In this document: positions 33,299 to 40,584 of the stretch, piece by piece | Layout of the letters: the number at the start of each line of letters is the position of its first letter | Numbering within the stretch: position 1 is the stretch's first letter | Assembly: GCA_900545715.1 (NCBI GenBank) | Contig: URAJ01000015.1 | Span: 1-48,684, forward strand | Source: an uncultured Opitutales bacterium | GTDB taxonomy: Bacteria; Verrucomicrobiota; Verrucomicrobiia; Opitutales; Intestinicryptomonadaceae | Length of the DNA: 48,684 bases | Reading direction: 5' to 3' | Notes under the pieces: generated by a model | The model's database searches: none | What the model was told of the DNA's origin: nothing | Seen by the model: only the letters and a program-made list of their open reading frames with translations | Program-made: the position numbers and the translations under genes

Positions 33299-35491
33299 TC
33301 AGTTCCAGTTTCTATCGTCGGAAGCGCCCTTGCCGTACGATGATTTGGATTCAATCCTTTGTCTATACATATTCTCGGAGAATTTCCTGAAAGTTTCAAC
33401 AAGCCCGTAATGGGGAGTGTCGGCCATGTCTATGATGCCGATTCCCGAATCGGCCTTGTCGTATCTGCCGGTGGCGGACAAGTCTGTCCATTCAAACCAC
33501 ACAACACCCGCAACCGACGGATTGTTTACTGCGGATTTTAAAAATTCCGCGGTGTATTGCGCCTGTTTCTCGGAAGTTCCGGTTGGAATCATTGTTATTC
33601 CGAAAGTTCCTCTGTCTTGCGGGGCGAAGTGGTATTCGCCTATTAGAATCGGGCGGTCGAAGCTGCCTTTGGGGAGTTTTAAGTCGGATATATTGTAGCT
33701 GTAAGTGTTGCATGTGACTACGTCGCAATAGTCAGCCGAGATGCGCGCGGCGTATTCCCACAGGTCGCCGCTCATTCCAAAGCTGCACCCCAGGTACATT
33801 GCCTTCGGATCTATCTCCTTTATGGCGTCGCGGCACACTTGAAAATAGCGGCGGGTGTAGAGCTCCTCGAATTCCGCCATGTCCGACATCGCCTCTTGCG
33901 TTTGGGGGACGAAAGATCGGGTTTTTAGAAAGTCTTCGAAAGATTTATAGCCAGATTCCCACGCCGAGTTCAGACGTTCAATCGAGCCGTATTTTTTTTC
34001 GAGAACTTCCGCGAACTTCTTTTTTGAGCTCTGATGCTCTGGGCACGCCAGCACTCCCTTGACGAGGGCGAGCCTGTCCCGCGACCACGGAAGTTCTCCG
34101 TCGATAAATACGCCGAAGCAATATGGGGATTTTATAAGTTCCGCCTTTTTAACGAGCGCCTCTTTCACAGACTTTTCAAATTTGGGGGAGAACCAGTCTG
34201 GCGGAGATTGCCACCAGCCCTTTACAGTTTCTATCCATTCTTCGGGGGCAGAGTTGCATGTGACTGTGTACGGTATTTTGGCGTCGTGGAGGGTGTCGGA
34301 CTCGGATAAGTGCCCGCCTAAATTTATTCCGAATCTCGAAACGCGCCCGAATAGGATTTTTAAAAGTTTTTGCCTGTCGCGCCCGCCGTATTTCAAATCG
34401 ACGTTGCGCGCATAGAAGTTGAACGATTTTGCCGGCTTGTCGAAATAGCTTCGTTTAAAAGGTTCGGTAAGCAAAATGTATTTGTCGCCGTTTAAGTCTT
34501 CGTAAAATTTTTCGCGCCCTTCGAATGCTGTCGCCCTCGTGGGAGAGGTGCTTGTACGGGCGTCTGTGGGGGGATTTGAAAAAATCGTGCCCCAGCCGAG
34601 CGTACATGCCCCGACGGCGTAGAACAGATTGCCCTCCGGTGTGATAAAGAACCATTTGCCGTCTATTTTTTGCGCGCGGAATTTGCCTGTGGCTTCGTAT
34701 TTGCGGGAGGAGTCCAAAAGGCCGAAATATTTGTCGCGGCCGGCTATTGGCGGGTTTGAGCGCGCCCATTGAGACTCCTGCTCGGCGCGCAGCCTTAGGT
34801 CGGTGTCGGAGTTCACCTTGTCTGGCCACTGCCTGTGTTTGTATTGCCCCCAGCGGTCGATGTATGGGAAAAATTCATCGCGGCTCATTGACAAAACAGG
34901 GTCGTCGGGTTTTAGGTAATGGCTTGCGAAGGGATTATTGCGGCATGTGGAAAATTCTTTTTCAGTTTCAACAGACCAGTCTGCGCGCGCCGGGGCAAGG
35001 CTACCTTTTATGGATATGTCGTCAAAAGAGAATTCTCCCCCTCTTGGAACTATGACTTCCACGGTACATTTTTCGCCTCTTCTGCCGTGGAACACGCATT
35101 TTGATTTTTCCACGTCGCCGGGAGAGTGGGCGAAAGTGCTTTCATTTCTCGATTGCAGAATCTTGCCGTTTTTGTCTTTAAAAAGGACAATCGGGCCGGA
35201 GCGAGTGTTTTTCAAATTTTTGTATGCAAAATCCACCTCCAAAACATTGAAATCGGAGGTTGAAAACGTAAATGCGCACGCGGAAGAATTTTTTGGCGCG
35301 CGGCAGACAAGCGACGATTCCCCAAAGATTACGCTTGGAGCATCGCTGGTTGCCGCCGTATTTTTGCCGGCACATTCCCAATTAGCGCCCGACTCAAAGT
35401 CTTCCATGAGGATTTGCTTCTGCTGAAATTCGCCCGCCGCGAGTAGAATCGGCGCCGCAGATATTAGTAGTAAAAATCTCCTAAATGCCAT
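33299..35491 (-). CDS. Exported GH50-like (beta-agarase family type) enzyme
   Basis: 730 residues with a signal peptide (to about LLAAG). Residues about 25-165 form a beta-sandwich like a carbohydrate-binding module (VLEVDFAYKNLKNTRSGPIV, GGEFSFDDISIKG). The catalytic part resembles GH50: WFFITPEGNLFYAVGACTLGW, FGINLGGHLSESD, CFGVFIDGELPW (Glu about 466, acid/base position) and PILIGEYHFAPQDRGTFGIT (Glu about 619, nucleophile position). Both catalytic glutamates are kept, but the residue before the first is Gly rather than the Asn usual in clan GH-A. The substrate may therefore not be agarose. TTGACA lies 51 bases before the start. It is monocistronic and convergent with the PEP-CTERM gene. 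The family call rests on these motifs. Confidence 0.7.
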   Translation of the reverse strand: MAFRRFLLLISAAPILLAAGEFQQKQILMEDFESGANWECAGKNTAATSDAPSVIFGESSLVCRAPKNSSACAFTFSTSDFNVLEVDFAYKNLKNTRSGPIVLFKDKNGKILQSRNESTFAHSPGDVEKSKCVFHGRRGEKCTVEVIVPRGGEFSFDDISIKGSLAPARADWSVETEKEFSTCRNNPFASHYLKPDDPVLSMSRDEFFPYIDRWGQYKHRQWPDKVNSDTDLRLRAEQESQWARSNPPIAGRDKYFGLLDSSRKYEATGKFRAQKIDGKWFFITPEGNLFYAVGACTLGWGTIFSNPPTDARTSTSPTRATAFEGREKFYEDLNGDKYILLTEPFKRSYFDKPAKSFNFYARNVDLKYGGRDRQKLLKILFGRVSRFGINLGGHLSESDTLHDAKIPYTVTCNSAPEEWIETVKGWWQSPPDWFSPKFEKSVKEALVKKAELIKSPYCFGVFIDGELPWSRDRLALVKGVLACPEHQSSKKKFAEVLEKKYGSIERLNSAWESGYKSFEDFLKTRSFVPQTQEAMSDMAEFEELYTRRYFQVCRDAIKEIDPKAMYLGCSFGMSGDLWEYAARISADYCDVVTCNTYSYNISDLKLPKGSFDRPILIGEYHFAPQDRGTFGITMIPTGTSEKQAQYTAEFLKSAVNNPSVAGVVWFEWTDLSATGRYDKADSGIGIIDMADTPHYGLVETFRKFSENMYRQRIESKSSYGKGASDDRNWN

Positions 35492-35513
35492 ATGTATAAC
35501 TTCGTTTTGAATT

Positions 35514-35542
35514 ATGATGGCGCTGCTTTAAAAATCTGTCAA
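35514..35542 (-). promoter_or_regulatory. Promoter of the GH50-like gene
   Basis: Minus strand: TTGACA (35542-35537), 17 bases, CATCAT (35519-35514, 4 of 6 matches), then 22 bases to the ATG at 35491. Unlike the leaderless set this leaves a short leader. Confidence 0.5.
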
Positions 35543-35686
35543 TTCCATAACTTCAAAGCGTCTTAAATGCATTCGCTTTAAAATGAAAATTTCGAGAACT
35601 GCTAAGGCTGTAAATTTTGGGAGCAAGCGCGGACGCCTCTTGCGATATACATGCAAAATATTGGCTTCATTCGCAAAAGAAGCGCA

Positions 35687-35717
35687 TAAAAAAAAGCGGG
35701 AGCTTCCGCACCCGCTT
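35687..35717 (-). terminator. Rho-independent terminator of the folD operon
   Basis: On the minus strand AAGCGGG pairs with CCCGCTT, then eight T. Confidence 0.85.
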
Positions 35718-35799
35718 CCAATCAATTTAAAAAACACGAAGATTTAAAGGGGTGGGGAATCCAGCTCCCCTCGCGCCTTCAATCAACTTTACGAAACAG

Positions 35800-36669
35800 C
35801 TATATATGCCTCATATATGCGGCGACTGTGTTCGACATAAGCATCGCGACAGTCATAGGCCCGACTCCGCCCGGAACGGGCGTTATCTTAGAGCATTTAG
35901 GCGCGACGTTTTCAAAGTCAACGTCGCCGACCAGCCTGTATCCGCTTTTTGTCTTTTCAGACGGTATCCTGTTTATGCCTACGTCAATTACGCACGCACC
36001 CTCTTTAACCATATCGGCGGTGACGGTCATTGGCTTGCCTACTGCCGCTATTATAATGTCGGCTTGTGCGCATATTTGCTTCAGATTTTCGCTCTTTGAG
36101 TGGCAGACGGTGACAGTCGCGTCGGCGCCCTTCTTCATTAGCAATAGCGCCATAGGCTTGCCGACAATAATGCTGCGGCCTATCACGACAACCCTTTTCC
36201 CGGCTGTCGGAACCTCGTATCTTTTTAGAAGCTCCATAATGCCCGCGGGTGTGCATGCGGTAAAGGCGCGCGGATCCTCTTGGCACAGAAGGCCGAGATT
36301 GGCGCTGCTAAACCCGTCAACATCTTTGTCGGGGCTCACGCGGTTGAAAGTGTCGCGCTCGCTCAGATGCTTTGGAAGGGGCGCCTGTATGAGTATGGCG
36401 TCAACGCAGTCGTCGTTGTTAAGGGAGTCTATTAGCTTGAATAGCTCCTCTTGCGTCACGCTTTCGGGTAAAACGTGCAGACGGCTTTCAATTCCGGTCT
36501 CCGCGGCGATTCTCCCCTTCTTCTTGACGTATGAAACCGAAGCGGGATCCTCTCCAACCCTGATAAAAGCGACGCACGGCGGGCGCTTCGCGGAAATTTT
36601 TTTTAGTTTCGCCGAGAGTTCCTCGCAGACAATCTTGGCGGTTGCGTTTCCGTCTATAATTTGGGGCAT
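35800..36669 (-). CDS. folD: Bifunctional methylenetetrahydrofolate dehydrogenase/cyclohydrolase
   Basis: 289 residues, normal FolD length. The catalytic pair is in SYVKKKGRIAAETGI (Tyr47 and Lys51 by the usual Y-x-x-x-K spacing). Also present are QAPLPKHLSERD, SPDKDVDGFSSANLGLL, TACTPAGIMELLKRYEV, the NADP loop VVVIGRSIIVGKPMALLLM and the C-terminal ITPVPGGVGPMTVAMLMSNT. The enzyme oxidises 5,10-methylene-THF to 10-formyl-THF in one-carbon metabolism in the cytoplasm. It follows the small lipoprotein gene after only 6 bases, so the two are co-transcribed, an odd pairing of a cytoplasmic enzyme and an exported protein. Confidence 0.97.
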   Translation of the reverse strand: MPQIIDGNATAKIVCEELSAKLKKISAKRPPCVAFIRVGEDPASVSYVKKKGRIAAETGIESRLHVLPESVTQEELFKLIDSLNNDDCVDAILIQAPLPKHLSERDTFNRVSPDKDVDGFSSANLGLLCQEDPRAFTACTPAGIMELLKRYEVPTAGKRVVVIGRSIIVGKPMALLLMKKGADATVTVCHSKSENLKQICAQADIIIAAVGKPMTVTADMVKEGACVIDVGINRIPSEKTKSGYRLVGDVDFENVAPKCSKITPVPGGVGPMTVAMLMSNTVAAYMRHI

Positions 36670-36675
36670 AATTTT

Positions 36676-37020
36676 TTAACGAAGCTTAATGTTTTCAACT
36701 CTGACTACCGGCTCTCCGTCTATTTTTGTAAGAGAGCCGCGCAATACGACGAGCCTTCCGAAAAATCGTTCGATGTTTGAGGTGATGAGCCTTGTGGAGT
36801 CTATGTATGCGACAAAATCGCCGTCGATATCGTATATACAATATTTATACGGGGCGGTTGAGCGAAATGGGGAATATGTGCTGCCCGTATATTTGAGAAT
36901 GCCTACAAGCTCGCGCGGGGCCTCTTGCTGTTCAGCGGTGTCTGAGTTGCATGAGCAGAGCAAAATTGCCGCAGCCACGCACGATAATATTGCCGAAAAT
37001 AACTTCTGGGGAAATTTCAT
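36676..37020 (-). CDS. Small lipoprotein upstream of folD
   Basis: 114 residues. The signal peptide has a lipobox near CVAAAILLCSC, with Cys in the ILLCSC segment; either the first or second Cys could be modified. The mature part shows a pattern of beta strands (LVGILKYTGSTYSPF, YKYCIYDIDGDFVAYID, FFGRLVVLRGSLTKIDGEPVVRVENIKL) that looks like an OB-type small barrel. I do not recognise the family. It shares an operon with folD (6-base gap). Confidence 0.65.
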   Translation of the reverse strand: MKFPQKLFSAILSCVAAAILLCSCNSDTAEQQEAPRELVGILKYTGSTYSPFRSTAPYKYCIYDIDGDFVAYIDSTRLITSNIERFFGRLVVLRGSLTKIDGEPVVRVENIKLR

Positions 37021-37250
37021 AGCATATACACTTTTTATAAAAGCGTTCGCGATTGCAAGCCGAATTGCGATACAATAGCGTATTTTTCCGCAGGCATTTT
37101 AACGGATATTGCCGGAATATTAGTCTTGATTTTATTGCGGTTGGGCGTAGCTTCGATTATTGAAAACTTATATTGCCAGACGGGCGCAATGTACATTATA
37201 GCGGGCGCGCGGATATGGCATTTATACTAAAAAATTAAAATGGACCGCAT

Positions 37251-38909
37251 ATGGATTGGCTCGAGAATCTCTTTTTCGGAGCGGGAATAGCGCACGGCAT
37301 ATTCGCGTTTGCGCTCGTCATTACAATAGGAGTGCTTCTTGGGCGCGTCAAAGTTGCGGGAATTTCGCTCGGCGTGACGTGGATTCTCTTCGTGGGCATA
37401 ATAGCAAGCCATTTTGGAGTTAGAGTGGAATCGCAAACACTCAATTTCTTTAAGGAATTCGGACTGGTTTTATTCGTTTTTTCGATAGGTTTGCAAGTGG
37501 GGCCGAGCTTCTTTTCGTCCTTCAAAAAGGCGGGGATAGGAATGAATATGGTTGCCGTGGCGATTGTCGTAATCGGGGTGGCGGTGACTGTCGCGATACA
37601 CTATGCAACGGGGGTTCCGATGTCTACTATGGTTGGAATATTGTCCGGGGCAGTGACAAATACGCCGGGGCTCGGAGCCGCCACGCAGACATATACAGAC
37701 ATTACAAATCTCGACGACCCTTCTATTTCACTCGGCTACGCAGTTGCGTATCCGCTTGGCGTAATAGGCATAATAGGCTCTCTCATATTCTTAAAATACT
37801 TCTTCAAAATATCTTTTGACAGGGAGTATGCTGAAATTGAGCGAAGGAAAGGGCTTAAAATCGGGGCGGACAGAATTACGCTCGTGGTTGGGAACCCGTC
37901 GCTTGAAGGTAGGACTATCGATGAAGTTCAAGAGCTGGCGGGCAGGCATTTTGTAATTTCCAGAATATGCGGGCAGGACGGGAAAATAGAAATAGCAAAG
38001 TCTGACAGCGCACTTAAATTGTCCGATAAAATCCTCGTTGTCGCAGAACCCAAAGACATCGATTTTCTCGTGGCGTTTTTCGGGAAAAGAATAGAGATGG
38101 AATGGCAGAAGATGGATACTGCATTGGAGGCGCGGCGCGTAATGATAACCAACCCGAACGTAAACGGAAAGACCCTCGGCAAGCTCGGTCTATACGGCGG
38201 ATTCTCATTTAACATAACGCGCGTAAACCGCGCTGGAATCGACCTTGTTGCCCATCCTGACTTGCAGTTGCAGATGGGCGACCGCGTCACTGCCGTCGGC
38301 ACCGCCACTTCCCTTAAAAACGTAGAAAAAATACTTGGAAATTCGATGATGCGCCTAAGGCAGCCCAACTTGGTCCCGATATTCCTCGGTATATTGGTTG
38401 GCGTGCTCGTCGGGAGCATTCCGTTTTTTATACCCGGCATACCGCAGCCAATAAAGCTCGGATTGGCTGGCGGCCCGCTTATAGTATCCATATTGCTAAG
38501 CAGATTCGGGCCGAAATTTAAGCTGGTGACCTACACGACAGTAAGCGCAAACCTTATGATTAGGGAAATCGGCATAGCAATATTCCTTGCGGGAGTGGGG
38601 CTTGGGGCGGGGCAGGACTTCGTCTCTACAGTCATAAACGGCGGGGGATACAAGTGGATTGGCTACGGCGCGGTTATAACCGTGCTGCCGGTTATCATAG
38701 GCGGAATAATTGCAAGGCTTTGCTTAAAGCTCGACTATTTTACGCTGATGGGCGTTCTTTCAGGCAGTACTACAAACCCTCCGGCTCTGGCTTATTCAAA
38801 CGCCACTGCCGACAACGATATGCCGGCTGTCGGATACGCCACTGTATATCCGCTCACAATGTTTTTGAGAGTCTTATCGGCACAGCTGCTCATAATATTT
38901 TTTGTTTAA
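37251..38909 (+). CDS. AspT/YidE/YbjL-type membrane transporter
   Basis: 552 residues. It has the inverted-repeat membrane layout of the aspartate:alanine antiporter fold family. A first helical half (IFAFALVITIGVLLGRVKVAGISLG, VLFVFSIGLQVGPSFF, GILSGAVTNTPGLGAAT) is followed by a central soluble part with two TrkA_C-like domains (residues about 205-290 and 295-375). A second helical half repeats the pattern (IAIFLAGVGLGAGQDFV, MGVLSGSTTNPPALAYSNA). The paired motifs SGAVTNTPGL and SGSTTNPPAL mark the two repeats. Substrate exchange of small carboxylates is known for AspT; for this protein it is unknown. There is no clear -35 element or ribosome-binding site before the ATG. Confidence 0.88.
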   Translation: MDWLENLFFGAGIAHGIFAFALVITIGVLLGRVKVAGISLGVTWILFVGIIASHFGVRVESQTLNFFKEFGLVLFVFSIGLQVGPSFFSSFKKAGIGMNMVAVAIVVIGVAVTVAIHYATGVPMSTMVGILSGAVTNTPGLGAATQTYTDITNLDDPSISLGYAVAYPLGVIGIIGSLIFLKYFFKISFDREYAEIERRKGLKIGADRITLVVGNPSLEGRTIDEVQELAGRHFVISRICGQDGKIEIAKSDSALKLSDKILVVAEPKDIDFLVAFFGKRIEMEWQKMDTALEARRVMITNPNVNGKTLGKLGLYGGFSFNITRVNRAGIDLVAHPDLQLQMGDRVTAVGTATSLKNVEKILGNSMMRLRQPNLVPIFLGILVGVLVGSIPFFIPGIPQPIKLGLAGGPLIVSILLSRFGPKFKLVTYTTVSANLMIREIGIAIFLAGVGLGAGQDFVSTVINGGGYKWIGYGAVITVLPVIIGGIIARLCLKLDYFTLMGVLSGSTTNPPALAYSNATADNDMPAVGYATVYPLTMFLRVLSAQLLIIFFV

Positions 38910-39162
38910 TTGCAAGGGTGGGTGTATTTATTAAAAAAGCGGCGCTGTATTTTGCGAGAGCGTCGTGTGAAATGTTAAAGGCGGCGGGAAAAATGCACCA
39001 ATTTAAAATAGGCGTTGCATTGGCGTTGATTGTTTCGGATTGCACAAATGCGTATTTTAGGGCTCTCAAAAGTTCTTTAAGCGCAATGTTAAGCCGTTCG
39101 CGCTTATCGGCTATAATATTATCGTGAGCTTGCAGATATTGTATGGCGTATGGAAATGTCAT
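38890..39162 (-). CDS. Possible small protein, unrecognised
   Basis: A 90-residue frame on the minus strand (MTFPYAIQYLQAHDNIIADK...). Codon use looks ordinary, and a TATAAA lies about 11 bases before the ATG without a -35. Its 3' end overlaps the end of the transporter gene by 20 bases. There is no family, signal or domain that I can see, and it may be chance. Confidence 0.3.
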   Translation of the reverse strand: MTFPYAIQYLQAHDNIIADKRERLNIALKELLRALKYAFVQSETINANATPILNWCIFPAAFNISHDALAKYSAAFLINTPTLAIKQKIL

Positions 39163-39366
39163 GGCAGGGCTCTTTTATAGCGCATTTTTATTGCTTTATA
39201 GAACAATCAAGCAAAGTGGCATTTTCGATGCCGCGACATAGGCTAAGTTTGCGCAATAAAATCCATTGTTGCCATTTCGAAAGCCTAATTTTTTTTAATT
39301 CCTAAAAATCGCGAGCCAATCCAATATTTCTGCCGGCAATTCAGCGTACGTAATGCATTGTTTCCA

Positions 39367-39447
39367 TGCAATACGCTCTAAACCCGCACAACGCGCTTGC
39401 CCGTCGATAAAAACGCATAATTGCGTTCAAACTGCAATACGCCCTAA
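39367..39447. repeat. Two imperfect direct repeats
   Basis: TGCAATACGCTCTAA at 39367-39381 and TGCAATACGCCCTAA at 39433-39447 differ by one base and are 66 bases apart. Meaning unknown. Confidence 0.45.
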
Positions 39448-39583
39448 TCCATCACTTGCGCGCTCTATGCCCAGCATATATTGCGCCTTCCAAAAGAAGG
39501 GTAGAGCGGAGTTTAACTAAAATGCGCAAAGTTTTCAGCCATTCTCTATAAAATATGAAATTTTTGCTATATCTATGGAAAAT

Positions 39584-39615
39584 AAAAAAAACCGGCACAT
39601 TTATCGTACCGGCTT
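39584..39615 (-). terminator. Terminator of the secreted protein gene
   Basis: On the minus strand a GCCGGTAC/GTGCCGG stem with one bulge is followed by eight T or more. Confidence 0.7.
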
Positions 39616-39638
39616 TGCGCTTTAAATAAGAACTTTGG

Positions 39639-40523
39639 TTATCGGAGATTTAAAACTTGCACGTTAAATCTCGGCGCCGACTTGTTCGCGGGATCGTAAA
39701 CCAACAGCATAGTCTTGGCGTCGTCCGGAAGCGATATTATGTTTTTGTAACATGGAATCCATTTGCCTTTTACGCGCTTTGCTATTTGGCAGGTTATTCC
39801 CGCATTATCCTTCTTCTTGGGCGAGAATATAAAGGAGCGTCCGGGGCCGATTATGCTTGTCTGCCCGTTTATGTTAAAAGCAACCGATTGGTGCGTCATA
39901 TTCATTACGGCAAACTTGTTTTTGGGAAGCTCCTTCGGGGAGATATTCATCGGATAAAATCTCGCATTGTTGCCGCTCTTTATCATGAGGGCAAAAATAT
40001 CGCCTGACGGAACTGGAATTTCAAAGCTGCCGGCACCGGTAAAGTTCTCGTCCGCTTCGGGCTTTTCGGGATTGGGAAGATTGGTTTTCAATCTTGAAAA
40101 CCGCATGGTTTTGGGGCCCTTATATTTGATTGTCACCATTTGGCGCGGAGAAATTTTGAGCTCATGCCATTTATCGTCCGACTTATAGAATAGATTGGAA
40201 TCTTTCGATGCCGCTTTTCTCGATGATATTATGCCTGTACCAAAGTCGGGCATGGATATGGAGTTTGCAAAGCCCCATCTATATATTTTTATATTTACGC
40301 TAACATATTCTTCGCCCTTTTCCTCTTCCTCCTTTTCACCCTCGGCGTTTGCGGCAGGATTTGAGCCTGATGGAGCCGGAGCCGCGGAGTTTGGCGCAAC
40401 TGTCGCATTTACTGTCGCGGAACTTTGGTTACCGGAAGTTGTAGTGGTCGTAGCCGTTTGGGCGGCTGCGATAAACGGCAATAAAATGGCCGCAATTAGG
40501 TATGGTCTCTGTTTTATTGTCAT
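39639..40523 (-). CDS. Exported protein downstream of Verru_Chthon A
   Basis: 294 residues. A signal peptide (residues 1-21, ending AAAQ) is followed by a Thr/Ser/Ala/Pro-rich linker (about 22-60) and an acidic run (EKEEEEKGEE). The rest is a beta-rich domain, for example VNIKIYRWGFANSISMPDFG, FAVMNMTHQSVAFNINGQTS and IGPGRSFIFSPKKKDNAG. I do not recognise the family. It lies 61 bases after the giant Verru_Chthon gene, with a hairpin between, so it may be expressed with it at a lower level. A role in the same envelope structure is a guess from position. Confidence 0.7.
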   Translation of the reverse strand: MTIKQRPYLIAAILLPFIAAAQTATTTTTSGNQSSATVNATVAPNSAAPAPSGSNPAANAEGEKEEEEKGEEYVSVNIKIYRWGFANSISMPDFGTGIISSRKAASKDSNLFYKSDDKWHELKISPRQMVTIKYKGPKTMRFSRLKTNLPNPEKPEADENFTGAGSFEIPVPSGDIFALMIKSGNNARFYPMNISPKELPKNKFAVMNMTHQSVAFNINGQTSIIGPGRSFIFSPKKKDNAGITCQIAKRVKGKWIPCYKNIISLPDDAKTMLLVYDPANKSAPRFNVQVLNLR

Positions 40524-40541
40524 GTATGGATTCTAAAAATT

Positions 40542-40574
40542 AAAAAGGCGCGCTTCCCCATGTTGGGGAAGCGC
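40542..40574 (-). terminator. Stem-loop between the two genes
   Basis: GCGCTTCCCC pairs with GGGGAAGCGC (10 bases), followed on the minus strand by GCC and a T-run. It could cut the level of the downstream gene. Confidence 0.6.
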
Positions 40575-40584
40575 ATTTGTTAAA

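Larger units (their letters stand above)
35492..35799. other. Gap holding the GH50-like promoter and the folD terminator
   Basis: No gene is seen. Apart from the two elements listed separately, the sequence has no notable structure. Confidence 0.5.
38910..39638. other. Gap, mostly without recognised genes
   Basis: It holds the doubtful small frame at 38890-39162, a repeated 15-base word with other short inverted stretches (39300-39500), and the terminator of the next gene. The middle is rich in short CGC and AAT words. Confidence 0.4.

Noticed and set aside
35828..36679. 283-residue open frame opposite folD
   Set aside because: Antisense shadow; the folD motifs on the other strand are complete.
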